A stretch of DNA of 64,000 nt from Moniliella sp. 'wahieum'. Its lineage: Eukaryota; Basidiomycota; Moniliellomycetes; Moniliellales; Moniliellaceae. A program made the position numbers and the translations under genes. The stretch spans positions 630,001 to 694,000 of the forward strand of contig RSEE01000030.1 in the NCBI GenBank assembly GCA_003971905.1, read 5' to 3'. Positions 1 through 9,959 of this stretch are shown here, piece by piece. Each line of letters opens with the position of its first letter. Position 1 is the stretch's first letter. The notes below the pieces were generated by a model. That model made no database searches. It was not told where the DNA came from and saw only the letters and a program-made list of their open reading frames with translations.

Positions 1-11
1 ACTGTACTTAC

Positions 12-712
12 GCCGGCACGCAGGGCAGAGACCATTGAAGTTCTGCATAATGTTGTGCCAGCAAAAGCGACAAATCTAGCCAGGGCAGGACAGGGGGGTC
101 AGCGGGGGCCGGACCCGGCGGCTGGGGAGAGAGGAAGATACGCACGCGGTAGCCACATGGACAGGGCTTAAAGTTGGAGTCCGTAATGTCAATTTCCTCC
201 AGACAAAGGGGACACTCCATTTCCTCGTCGTCTTCATCGGACCAGACAGCGTCCTGCAGACGGATCCGCAGGGCCTGGGACAGGTCAATCTGCGACGGCG
301 GCGGCGGCAGGCCGTGGTGGGAAGAAATGGGGTCGTGGGCATGGCTCTGCTCCTTGGCGGAGACGGCAGCGCCACGGGTGGAGGGCAAGGCAGTTGCCCA
401 GCGGTTGACGGCGGGGGGGGTGGCGGTGCGTGTGCGGGCACGGGCGGGCTCGGAGGAGGCCAGGGCAGCGCTGAGGCCGAGGGGGGGGAAGGGGGAGCCG
501 GTGGTGGGGTTGAGCGCGTGCGGGACGGCGCTGGCGCTGGCGGGCGAGTCGAGCTCGGGGCGGCCAGCGGACGGCGGAGCGCGGCGCGGCATCCTCGGCG
601 TCGGCGAGCGGGCAGAGGGGCGGGTGTCAAGAAGCTCCGCGCGAGAAGGCGGCGGCCGAGACGCTGTGCTGCGAGGAGCGCCTTCAGTTAGAGGGGCGCA
701 TTCAACATTCAA
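12..712 (-). CDS. NOT4: CCR4-NOT E3 ubiquitin ligase subunit Not4, 5' part only
   Basis: The N-terminal part of Not4, the RING-type E3 ligase of the CCR4-NOT complex that acts in mRNA decay and co-translational quality control. The frame reads ECPLCLEEIDITDSNFKPC and CGYR, the first half of a Not4 C4C4 RING. A phase-0 intron follows (donor at 145, acceptor ending at 76). The next exon (75-12) reads ICRFCWHNIMQNF and CPACR, completing the RING, and a second donor (gtaagt) starts at 11. The gene then leaves the window, so the RRM and C-terminus are missing. The residues before the RING are Pro/Ala/Ser-rich and unlike typical Not4, which has the RING close to the N-terminus. The start is therefore unsure: 712 is the first ATG in frame, 592 is a plausible alternative. 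No frameshift is seen in this part. Confidence 0.88.
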
Positions 713-2222
713 TATTCAATCGCCAGCACCACACCTGCAACACTGCCCGGGCGCAGGGCCAGCAACATTGCAAGGGGGAACAACCCTAGCAACCCTACCT
801 CGGTTATGCTGCCGCGTGCACCCTGGGACACGACTGGCGTCTCCTGGTGTCTCCTGCGTCTCGTGGTGTTTCCTGGCGTCCCACCGGCGCACTCCCGGGT
901 ATACACCTCACGTTGAGATTCAACATGGCCCAGTCTTTACGGCATGATGCACGAGGAAGTGCTATCGGATGACATTCTTAGTCCCTTCGCAGCCTCCGCT
1001 AGCTTTTGTTGGAGGGTAGTGCTGGGGTTCCCTTGCACGGCCCTCGGTGGATCGCGGAAGAGTTCCGCTCGCAGGGCGCACGCGCCTGCTCGCTTCATTT
1101 CCCTTCTCTCTCTCCTGTCTCCTTCCCTTCAACTCGATGTTGCCTGAAGACTTGTGGCTCACCTCTTTGCCTTCACGCCTGTCTGAAGGCTGCTTTGCAA
1201 CTCATCCATAGGATCGCGAGTGCTCCCAGGTCGCACTCTATTTCCATCTGCCCAGTCGCGCGAGCCTTCCATCAGCCGTGTCGGTTCTCCGTACCTCAGC
1301 ATGTCGCGTGGGTTCCTTTCACAGCCACTGCCATGCCTCAGCCCTGGAAGTGTCTGTCCGCTCCACTGCATCTACCGTCGCTCAGCCCGGAGGCTTCAGA
1401 CACGTTACTATACCCTGCAGCCGGCGTATACGCAGCCTTGCCACGCGTGCAGTCGCCTCGGCTTCACGCCCAAAGGCTTCTCCTCCTCGCTCGGATCCAC
1501 CAAGTAGCCCAAACCCGAAACTACCGTGAGTCGTCTTTCACCTAAGGGACTGTACCCACCAACCTGAGCAAGCCCCTAGCAGGGCCCGCCTGCGACAGGG
1601 CCGTCGTAAGCCACCTCTGGACCATCGATCATCCTTGCTCCATCCTTCCACCAATTCCCTTTGCCTCCCCCTCTCTTCTTGTCCTTCCCCCCCGCACTTT
1701 ATTTTTGTCGCAAAGACCCCAATTGCTTTCCACATTCCTCTTGCTCCACCGCTCCGCGGCAGTGGCCAGGTCGACGGCAGCGGGGGCACAAACGTGGGAG
1801 TGGATTGATGGGGACCGTGTGCCAGTGTGGTCGTTGGTGCGGCAATGGGGGCACCGGCGGTGAGTACGGGTAGGGGGCATTTTAAGGGAGTGGAGGGACG
1901 CGTCGACGCGACTCCGTCTGTCATATGCCCGATGGTTGGCGCAGCCAGCTTCCCCCCGTCACGTGCAGGTGGGGGAGCAGTAGGGTTCAGGTCGGGGGCA
2001 GTAGGGTTGTTGGCGGATTTCTTTGGGTCCTGCCATATGGTAATAGAAGATGAGACTCAGTGGCCACCAGCGAGAGCTGCCCTCACGCCATGATCATCGA
2101 TCTCATCGGCCACCGCATGTGATTGACGTCACAACGGCGTTGGCGCCACGCGACCCCCCCCCTCCCTCTTTTCTTCCACCACCCTTGCCTGCCTTCCCAC
2201 CCTTGCCTGCCTTCCACCTGCC
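713..2222. other. Intergenic stretch between Not4 and the four-helix orphan
   Basis: This is the divergent promoter space of two genes. At 701-720 there is a short ATTCAAC/ATTCAAT heptamer run. About 1278-1529 on the plus strand is an open frame rich in Arg, Ser and Ala with almost no acidic residues, ending near a GTGAGT donor; it resembles a mitochondrial presequence but has no ATG in frame and no recognisable continuation. A pyrimidine-rich tract lies at 1630-1760. No gene can be supported. Confidence 0.4.
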
Positions 2223-3055
2223 ATGACCACTGCTCCTTACCCCATCGACCGCAACACCATTGTGCATGTGTACCGCTCCCCGCCGGTGAGAACGGTACCA
2301 ATACCGCAGCCTCTACTGCTGAGACAGCCAATTCTCCCTGTGTGGTCTACTTTGACCATCCGCCCCCCAACCTCAACTCCCCAATCTCCCCAACCCTCCC
2401 AACCCCCCCAAGACTGGTACGGAGCTTGCGCGGGTTGCGAGTCCTTCACGCTCTTCTTCACCTTCCGTTCCGTCGACATGGGACGTGACCTTTTCAGCCT
2501 GCTCGCATTCTGGACATGTTATGAAGCAGTCTTGTTGCTTTTTACCCAGAGCCCGACACGGGGACAAATCTTGCTTCTGATTCTTAATGTGATGCGCGTG
2601 GTGTACGTGATTAAAGCGGCGGAAGAGAGGAAGAAGTATGCCGCCATTGCCGTTGGTGTTCTTGGTTGGATCACCTTGGTGGTTGTCACTGGCATTGAGT
2701 CGGTGACCAATCCGCACAAAAATGATGCCGCTGACACGATCTTCTTATTGATCGCAGTCTCTTCCGAAGCAACATTGTTTTGCAGCTCTTTATGACTTCC
2801 GTTACCCATGCGAGTATGGGTGTCATTGATTCCTTTTTCATTCGTCTGTTGGGAAAAAATCGCCCTACCAACGCCCAACACAATCCGCTGCCGGGCTCTG
2901 GGATGACCATGTGCAGGACAAGCCTCGCTCCAGTGAGGAGGAGGACAACAACCGCATGTCTGCCAGCATTAAGCCTGTTGAGGGAGGTCTGGTTTGATTC
3001 ATTCTTCGATCGGTGTCCTATGCCTGTTGGCCGTGGTGTTCTTGTCCCCAGTTAG
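2223..3055 (+). CDS. Orphan four-helix membrane protein, copy 1
   Basis: I do not recognise the family. The start is fixed by the conserved N-terminus, MTTAPYPIDRNTIVHVYR here and MPTAPYPIDSNTVVHVYR in the paralogue at 39461-40274. After a Thr/Pro-rich segment comes a Cys-containing stretch (QDWYGACAGCESFT). Four hydrophobic segments follow: around LFSLLAFW, ILLLILNVMRVVYVI, AIAVGVLGWITLVVV, and TIFLLIAVSSEATL onward. The tail reads LPALSLLREVWFDSFF. Relative to copy 2 there is one base missing near 2285 and another near 2775, both judged to be consensus errors because the protein similarity simply continues in the next frame. The location is probably an internal or plasma membrane; no function is inferred. 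Confidence 0.65.
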
Positions 3056-3310
3056 CGCTCAGCAGACCCCCCCGCTTCCATCCACTTTTGCTTCCCATCC
3101 CGTATACCGCTCTCCCACTCTACCCTTCTTTGCGCCCTAGGCGGACACTACGCATTGCTTGTATATGCCTCTGAAACCTGCTCCCTTCTGCCCAAAGATC
3201 TACTTTGCTCCCTACCAAGAAACAAGAGGAATGCCGGACAGGGAGGATTGTCGTTCCACTACCAATTCGTGTATCAAAGACATGATGAAAGGGGAGGTGG
3301 AAGGTCGTAG

Positions 3311-3380
3311 GGGCGGATAGCTCAGGGGTAGAGCGCTTGCTTAGCAGCATGAGGTCCGGGGTTCAATTCCTGTTCGTCCA
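3311..3380 (+). tRNA. tRNA-Ala (AGC)
   Basis: The acceptor strands GGGCGGA and TTCGTCC pair over 7 bp and contain the G3-U70 wobble that is the alanine identity element. The D arm is GCTC...GAGC, the anticodon loop contains TTAGCA (anticodon AGC), and box B is GGTTCAATTCC. The gene is 70 nt, short of the usual 72-73. The T-stem strand reads CCTG where CCCTG is needed to pair with CGGGG, and the anticodon loop has one base too few. Both look like single-base losses in the consensus. No intron is present. Confidence 0.85.
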
Positions 3381-3387
3381 TTTTTTT
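3381..3387 (+). terminator. Pol III T-run terminator of tRNA-Ala
   Basis: A run of seven T residues starts immediately after the tRNA-Ala discriminator base. Confidence 0.8.
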
Positions 3388-3528
3388 GGCTGCGCGGCAG
3401 ACTGGGCTCCTGCGAGCGTGCTGGCTTACGTATGGCGGGGGCGGAGGCGTTGGCGCTGGCAGCGCGCATGCAAGCACACCCTGCGCGCTGCCGGCCCCAC
3501 CACCTCCGCCCGAGCCCACCCGAGTCCA

Positions 3529-4048
3529 ATGAGCAGCGAGCCAGCCGGCGCACCCGACACGCCGCAGGGTGTGGTTGCGTCCGACGCGCCGCCCCTGCGT
3601 GCGGTGATCAAGAACGTCGACATGACGGCCGAGATGCAGGCGAGTGCGATTGCGCTGGCGCAAGAAGCGCTGCGCGCCCACACGCTCGAAAAGGATATGG
3701 CCGCCTTTACCAAGAAACCTCGACGCGCTGTTTGGGCCGACGTGGCAGAGCGTCGTTGGCCGGGCATTCGGATCCTACTGCACACCGGTACGTTGCCCCT
3801 TCCCTCTGCGCCCTTGCTCCCCCCTGCGTTCCCCACCACGTTTCTGGCGGCGGGCTGGACACGCCTGACCCTCTTCCTCCTCTTTCTACCCTTGGGGGTT
3901 CCGCAAACAGAAGTACGGCACTTTATCTACTTTGTACGTTCCTCTTCCCCCCCCCCACGGCCCAGTTGGGCGGGTTGCACAGCACCATGACCACCACCAC
4001 GTGTTGCCAGATTTGGGCGACTACGCGTTCCTCTTCTGGCGCGCCTAG
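3529..4048 (+). CDS. DYN2: Dynein light chain LC8 (DLC1/DYNLL type)
   Basis: The small LC8 dimer is a hub that binds the dynein intermediate chain and many other partners. Visible family blocks in order are RAVIKNVDMTAEMQ, ALRAHTLEKDMAAFTKK, LFGPTWQSVVGRAFGSY and RHFIYF, then LGDYAFLFWRA before the TAG at 4046. The ATG at 3529 begins a short acidic leader typical of fungal LC8. One base is missing near 3716-3722, between the KK and LFGPTW blocks. Two introns are likely: donor GTACGT after 3788 with acceptor AACAG just before 3911, and donor GTACGT near 3935 with acceptor TTGCCAG near 4009. At each junction the reading phase is off by one, consistent with further lost bases. It lies 148 bp downstream of tRNA-Ala on the same strand. 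Confidence 0.9.
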
Positions 4049-4323
4049 CCAGCTAGCTAGCGTCCTATCCCTCCTTGTATCCACCCGGTGGCCATCCGTT
4101 GGCGTGTTGGAAAAAACTACACACACACACACCAGTCAAATGTGATGGGCGCGCGTATGGGGCGCACCCCTCCTCTGGGCGCCTTTCCTGAGTCTGTGCT
4201 GGCACACGAAATGAAAATGGAGATGGACATGGACATGGACATTGAGCAGGGCATGGCAATGATCGAGAGAAAAAAAAGAGGCCCGGGCACCAACCCAGTC
4301 CTTACTTCAGTACTCCCACAGCC

Positions 4324-5837
4324 CTAGCCCCGCCGCGACCAAGCCAACGCGAGCAGGAGCGAAGCATAAGTCACCTTGGCAAACCCAGCCGCCGGCACCC
4401 CAAAGTGCCAGGTGGCGCTGACCCCAAAGTGGAGCAGGATGAGGGCGGAGAGCGTAGGAGCGTAAGTGGAGAGCGGGGGTAGAAGAGGAGGATGTGGGGT
4501 GGTGGCGGGTTGGGGATGGTGGGCTGGTCGGGCTGGCGAGAACGAATGGGCGGCGATGCCTGAAGTGGGTCCCAGGGGGTCAAAAGGAATCGGCCTTGAG
4601 CGCCCGCCAACGCCGCGGCCATGATGAGCTGTTCAGGGGCGCAGAGGGGAGGGGAGGGGAGAGGGGTTAATACGTTACTACCGAACATGACCCAACGAGG
4701 AGCATACACATACCGTCGTTCCAGGCTAAATAGGACCCCATCAATGCGCCACACAGCGCGAAAGAGACACTGGCACGTCAGGTAGGGGAGCCCCAGGGTA
4801 GCTTCCAATGCCCGCTGTTCATGCAGCCGGACTTGCTCTTCAAAGTCCTCTTCTTCCTCCTCTGCTTCACTTTCTTCACACTCGCCCACCTGGACCAAGT
4901 CGAGTCGTGTTGTGCTTGGAGCGCATCCCGAGCCTGGACCAACTGTTCGCGGCCGAGCTCAACCCGGGTGCAGGAGCCAGGTCGTCGCGGTCCCAAGCTC
5001 GGCGGGGGAAAACGGCGGCAGCAGCAGTGGTGGCGGTGGCAGTGACAGTGGGTGTGCGAGGCAGTGAGGGGCGGAAGAGCACTTCGGCACCAGGAGGGCG
5101 TAGAGCTCCAGTTGGCCCAAAATCTGGAACGAGCCAACCACTGTTTGGGCCCCGCCCAGCGAGACTGGTCCACAGCGCCATGCTAAACCGGGGATCTTGG
5201 GCGCCCACGCCCATCCACCCGTGGCCCGGTGCGAAGGGATCGGATTCCTGCTCCTCTTCCTTGCCCAGTCCACACGAACCGCCAGCTCGGCGAGCAGCAA
5301 CGCATTGGCAGTGGCTAAAGCGCCCAGACGAAGCAGTTCTACAGCAGCAGTGTGCGAGAGAAAGACACTCAGTGCCTCCGTTCCCGGCAGGGTTCGGTAT
5401 CTTCTGCCTCGGCCAGGGGAAGCAGGGGCACATCTCCTCCAGCCCATCCGCCTCGCCTGGCGCAGGGCGACGACCGCAGCAACGCACGCACGGCAAGGCT
5501 GGCCCAGGCAGCGACGCGCCAGGACGCGGTGCGCATCTCCAGGAAGCCAACCAAAACACGCGCCGAGCACAGTGACGGCAGCCGTGAGCGACGGGTGGAG
5601 GGCAGCATCGCACTGGGCATCGACCTTGGGCGGGAGCAGGGCAGTGGGGCAGGGGGGTGGGGGGGGCAGCACAGGAAGCAGGCAGGCGCGGGCGCGCGGC
5701 GATGGCGAGGAGGAGTAGGAGGAGGGCAGCGGGGGTGAGAGAGGATGTGCGGAGGCGGAGGCGGCGCCACTCGTCGGCGTCGACGAGGACGCGGTGCTGC
5801 CAAAGGTCCAGGCGGAGGAGAGCGCGGGCGGGGGCAT
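4324..5837 (-). CDS. Unidentified gene, probably membrane-associated
   Basis: I do not recognise this gene. Minus-strand coding character is strong but spread over all three frames, as in its frameshifted neighbours. Blocks that look real, in order: a leader with LWQHRVLVDADEWRR, a hydrophobic stretch with LGALATANALLLAELAV, a charged segment VGECEESEAEEEEEDFEEQ, GLPYLTCQCLFRAVWRIDG, and a hydrophobic end LSALILLHFGVSATWHFG and LLLALAWSRRG before the stop at 4324. The architecture (helices at both ends with an acidic linker) is loosely like Pex11-type peroxisomal proteins, but no diagnostic motif supports that. The start at 5837 is a guess; an upstream ATG at 5993 would overlap the promoter of the plus-strand splicing factor. 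Introns are likely around 4640-4700. Confidence 0.4.
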
Positions 5838-6129
5838 GCGTAGCAGATGGCAGGCGGCGGCAGCGGGACAGGCAAGCAGGCGAACGGGCGAACCGGCGAA
5901 CAATCGCGCGTTGGTACAGGGTGGTCTCAGGACTTCTCTGTACCCACTGGTTACTCGTAGCAGGCGCTCGGTTGCGTCTGCGGTCGGATTCACATCTCAG
6001 ACTGAGTGCCAGGCGGCCGCATGGCAGCGTTCAGTTTCAACTTGCAATCCACCTGCTGTTCTGGCCCCGACGGGCCATTCGCAGATCCACGTACGTCGAG
6101 CTCCTCTTCCGCGCCCCATCGCCCGCGCC

Positions 6130-7886
6130 ATGCCCCCGCCCCGGCCCACCCCACCCGCGGGAAACGCGGCCTCCTCGTCGCTTTACGCCGGCATCCTCCC
6201 TCCGCCCCCTCCCGCGCCGCCCCCGCCCAGCACCACCCGCCCCTGCGCGCCATCCCCGAGGACCAACCGCTGACGCATGGCACCATCGCCCCCCAGCCTG
6301 CCCTTGGAGCGCCGCCCTTCGCTTCGAGCCGCGGGCCGCCGCCCGCAAACGGCCCGTCCATGCCTCCTCCATCTCCGCCATCTCCACCGCGTCGTCATGG
6401 ACAGCCCGCGTGCCTCCCTCGCCTCTCCTCCAGTTCCTCTCCCCTCGTCTCCGCCGCCTCTACCAGCTCCACCGCCTCCATCGCCCCCAGCAGCGCCCCT
6501 GCCACCAGCACCCTCCTCCTCTCTAACAGCAAACGCCCAGCACGGTTCGCTCCCCCCCCCCTCTCCCTCCCGCTGACGAGGTGGAGGCAGAACGCATCTT
6601 GGCCAAGGCCGATGCGCAGCGCGGGGGGGGAACCCATCCCGACCTCGTGGCATGCGCCGCCCATCACTTCCAACCCCACTGTCCTATCGCGCAAACGGCC
6701 ACGCTTCGTGCTCTCCTCCACCTCACCTCCGCATCCTCCACCACCGTCACCTCTTCCGTCGCCTCTCTGCCATCCCATCCCTCTGCAAAATATGCAAGCA
6801 GATTATGATCCGCGAGTCCCCAATGAGTATCCTCTATGTCCAACTGCGGCAACAGCGTGCGCGTGCGCTCAAGGACCACCCTAGTCCGCCTTCACCAGTA
6901 CGCCCACTTGGTGCAGAGGACGAGGAAGCACCTCGACCTACCGCTACTGCTCGACCGCCTGGGCCACCGCCTCCAGGCCCACCGCCTCCGGGCCCGCCGC
7001 CTCCACGTCCTCTCTTACCAGTCCCACCTCCCCCGGGCCCGCCACCAGTTCCCCCTTCCTTCCTCTTCCCCCCCGATGGTGGGGACCCGACCGAAGCGGA
7101 ACTGGGCCAAGACAAGCAGAAGACAGAAGCCCCAGGTACGAACGCCGTCGTAGTCGAGGACGCGGCGCCCAGAAGTGCCAACTTGCTGTGGATGCAACCT
7201 GCCGTTGGGCCAGCCAACCTGCCCGGACGGGCAGGCGCGTCGGGCTTTGCGGAGCGCATGATGGCTCTGTATGGTTACCGTGCTGGGGAAGGACTGGGGG
7301 TCGAGCGGCAAGGCATTACGGAACCGTACGGGTCCGGGTCGAAGGGCCCGAAGAGCGGAGGGTAGGCAAGATTGTTGATCTCAATCCGGCTCCCCTGGGC
7401 GAGGCGGAGCGAGACAAGTATGGGATGGCGAGCGAGACGGTGCACGTGTCGTGTTACCGGCCGTTGGACGGGGCGGCAGAACAGATTCGTACGTTGAACG
7501 TGGACACGTGGACGCTCCGTTCCCACCGCCAGCGGGTAAGCCAAGAGCGAAGAAACATACTGACACAAGCAACAGGGGAGATGTGTGCCGAGTGGGGGGT
7601 GGTGCAGAAACTGGTCGTACATGCCGGAACGATTTTCGTGCGCTACACGGGCCCCGCGGGGCCTGGCGTGCGGTGCGCGAGTTGGACGGGTAAGATCCCT
7701 GTCCCTTGGGGGACGGGGCAAGCGCCCGGGGCACTGACACCCAGACAACGAATGAGAATGCGCGTGCTGACCTTTTGCTGTGTTTTTCGCCTCAAGCCGA
7801 TCCTTGCTAGGTACAACAGTAACCGCCCGCTACTTTCCCTCGGCGCTCATGGATCAAGGAGTATATCAAGAGGAACGAATGATTAA
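6130..7886 (+). CDS. SPF45/RBM17-like splicing factor (G-patch plus RRM)
   Basis: This is a U2-type splicing factor of the SPF45 (RBM17, DRT111) family, a nuclear protein that acts at 3' splice-site recognition. The N-terminus (MPPPRPTPPAG, then ASSSLYAGILPP) and a long Pro/Ser-rich region are followed by ADYDPRVPNEY, the short motif these proteins carry before an Arg/Gln-rich helix. After a PPGPP tract at about 6960-7010 comes the G-patch at about 7240-7365 (GFAERMMALYGYRAGEGLG, then QGITEPY). A C-terminal atypical RRM follows (CAEWGVVQKLVVH, TIFVRYTG, RAVRELDG, TTVTARYFPSALMDQG). Introns are clear at 7535-7579 (gtaagc...acag) and from about 7689 to before 7799 (gtaaga donor). The frame shifts by single bases several times, for example near 6830 between the NEY block and the YVQLRQQR helix. 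The ATG at 6130 is preferred because it opens the frame holding the LYAGILPP block. Confidence 0.82.
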
Positions 7887-8716
7887 TGACGCCCGCCCCC
7901 TGTGCCGCCAACCGAACAGCCTGAGTACACTACGGGTAAACGCTGCTGCCACTTTCTACTACAAGCAGAAGGGCATTTTGAGGCCTCAACCAATTCTCAA
8001 CGTTCAATCTGATTGGTCCTCGTTGAGGCTAAGACTAAGGGATGAGGAATGAGGCATAAAATGTGGATAGGAAAATAATGCAATGCGCGGGGAGAGGCAA
8101 CCGCCAAGCGGCGCTCAGGAGGGGCAGGACCAGTCAGAGAAAAAAGTTGGTATAGGGATCAGCATGCGGCCCGAAGACCGTCAGCCTGACGTGCAAATAA
8201 AAAGAGTAGTCATCATGGTGTTGCTGCCCCTCCGAGGCCGCTCAGGCAGTCGCGCGGCGACCCGGACGATGGAATGGAAAACAGAGGTCAGAGGATCCAC
8301 AAACACACACAAACTCGCATCTGCCCAGCAGACGAGTACACTAGGGGGAAGAAGACACATTCATCCCGGTGGAGGTGCACCCAAGCACGCAAGAGAGGTC
8401 AAGAGAAAGTGGACGGGTGCGTGCAGACGCGCAGCAGAGTGCGCGGGGCACAGCCGGCTGAACTTCTTGGGGATGGTGCTGGGGCAGACAGAGAAGAAAC
8501 CGGCGAAGAAAACGCAGTTAAAAATCAAGAGCGGAATTGGGCAAGTGCGCGGAACGGGGGGCGGAACTGGCGCCGGACGGCTCCTGCGTTGGGGCTGAAC
8601 GGGTGCGTGCGAACAAAGGCAGCCCGGCCAGGCCCAGGTGGCCGCCAGCAGACGGTTAGTATTCCGTGGCGGAGCGCTCGGACGTCCGCTGGGCCACACC
8701 ACCGTTGCTGACCGCC
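7887..8716. other. Intergenic, purine-rich
   Basis: This lies between the SPF45-like gene and the CIA30 gene. The plus strand is purine-rich from about 8080 to 8640. Plus-strand open frames here have no recognisable motif and are unsupported. Confidence 0.5.
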
Positions 8717-9959
8717 ATGTCGCTCCGGAGCGGGATCAAGCGCTTCGTGTCGCGCTCGCTGCTCAACCTTTCGCGCAATGTGGAGGACGTGGTGGAGATG
8801 AAGTCGTTCAAGCGGCCCGGTGGCGGCGTGCTGCCGCTGTGGCAAATGGACACGGGGAGGACCTGGACAACTTTGCGCTGGGGTCCGACAAGGACATTGG
8901 GGGGCTGTCGACGTGCGAGCTGGTGTACGATGGCGAGCAGCAGTCGGGCCGGTTCCGGGGCACCATCACCTCGGACATTCCGCGCGGCGCACGGTTGGGC
9001 CGGAGTGGGTATGCGGCGCTGCGCAACCGGATCGGCCAGGCGTTTGCTGGCAACGCGTATGACGACGCTACTTCCCTGCCCTACCTCGTGCTGCGAGTGC
9101 GCGACCACCTTGCTGGCCCGCCGGCGCCCGGGTATGACCCTGCGGCACCGACCACTGTCATGTCCGAGGTGGAGAAGTTGTTGCTAACGGCAATGGAGGG
9201 ACTCAGAACGCACCCCATGCACTGCCCCCTACCCAGTCTTTTTCCCGGTTCGGTGCAGAGACGGTTCCACCGACCTTTCTCTCCGCATGTCGGGGCACAT
9301 CCCTAACGCGGACGTGCGCCGTGCGCTTGCGCAGGTCGCTAAGGACCGGCCGCCCGGCGAGGCCAAGGCGATCTGGGCGCTGGGCTTGGGGGTTCGAGAG
9401 CCGCCGGGTCCCAAGTACTATGTCAATGTGCAATCCGCCAATGTGAACCTTGCCAATCCGTTTGATTTGTTCCAGCACCGTCTCTGGCTCGATCCGCGTG
9501 CTGGCAACGAATGGCAGACGGTCGTCATTCCCTTTGATGCGTTTGCTGCCTTTGCCCAAGGTACGGTGCAGTTCTCGGAACGCAAAATGCACCGCGATGC
9601 GATTGCCAGCGTGGGCATCAGTGCGTTTGTCGAACCGCCGAACGGAGTCTTGGCCCGTCGGCCAGGTGCGATCGGCTCCCGTGGTCTCGCTGCCCTCCGT
9701 CGAGCCGACACAAGTGCCGTACCGGTCAAGCTGAACAAATCCGAAGCTGCCCAGCAGGAGACAGACCCAGAGCCTGAGGCTGAGGAAGGACGCTCGAGTC
9801 TGTATGCCGCAGATGAGTCTCTCTTCCGCCCTACTGCCACCACCCCGCCACAGCGTCCCAAGGCGGCCACTTTCAACTTTGATTGGTATCGAGTCGGCCA
9901 TGGCGACCGGGACAGGGTCCATGGACGAGCTCTACCTGCTTGAGATGGACTACATCTAA
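8717..9959 (+). CDS. CIA30/NDUFAF1-type complex I assembly factor
   Basis: NDUFAF1 (CIA30) is a mitochondrial chaperone that binds assembly intermediates of the NADH dehydrogenase membrane arm. Starting at MSLRSGIKRFVSRSLL (basic, plausibly mitochondrial), the recognisable blocks are DKDIGGLSTCELVYDG, RFRGTITSDIPR, RSGYAALRNR, YLVLRVRDH, KYYVNVQ, NPFDLFQHRLWLD, EWQTVVIPFDAF and SVGISAFVEPPNG, all in family order. The end reads MDELYLLEMDYI before the TAA at 9957. Single-base breaks occur near 8845 (leader to CIA30 core) and near 9890. A stretch at about 9200-9290 may be an intron, because it interrupts the family alignment between the LRVRDH and KYYVNVQ blocks. Presence of this gene implies respiratory complex I. 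Confidence 0.88.

Noticed and set aside
2223..3055. Calling the orphan copy 1 and DUF6534 copy A pseudogenes
   Set aside because: They have the same kind of single-base breaks as essential genes such as PAB1 and RPN6, so the breaks are not evidence of gene death.
4959..5993. 344-codon minus-strand protein read as one frame
   Set aside because: Coding-like blocks alternate between frames; the single long frame is partly a GC-rich shadow.
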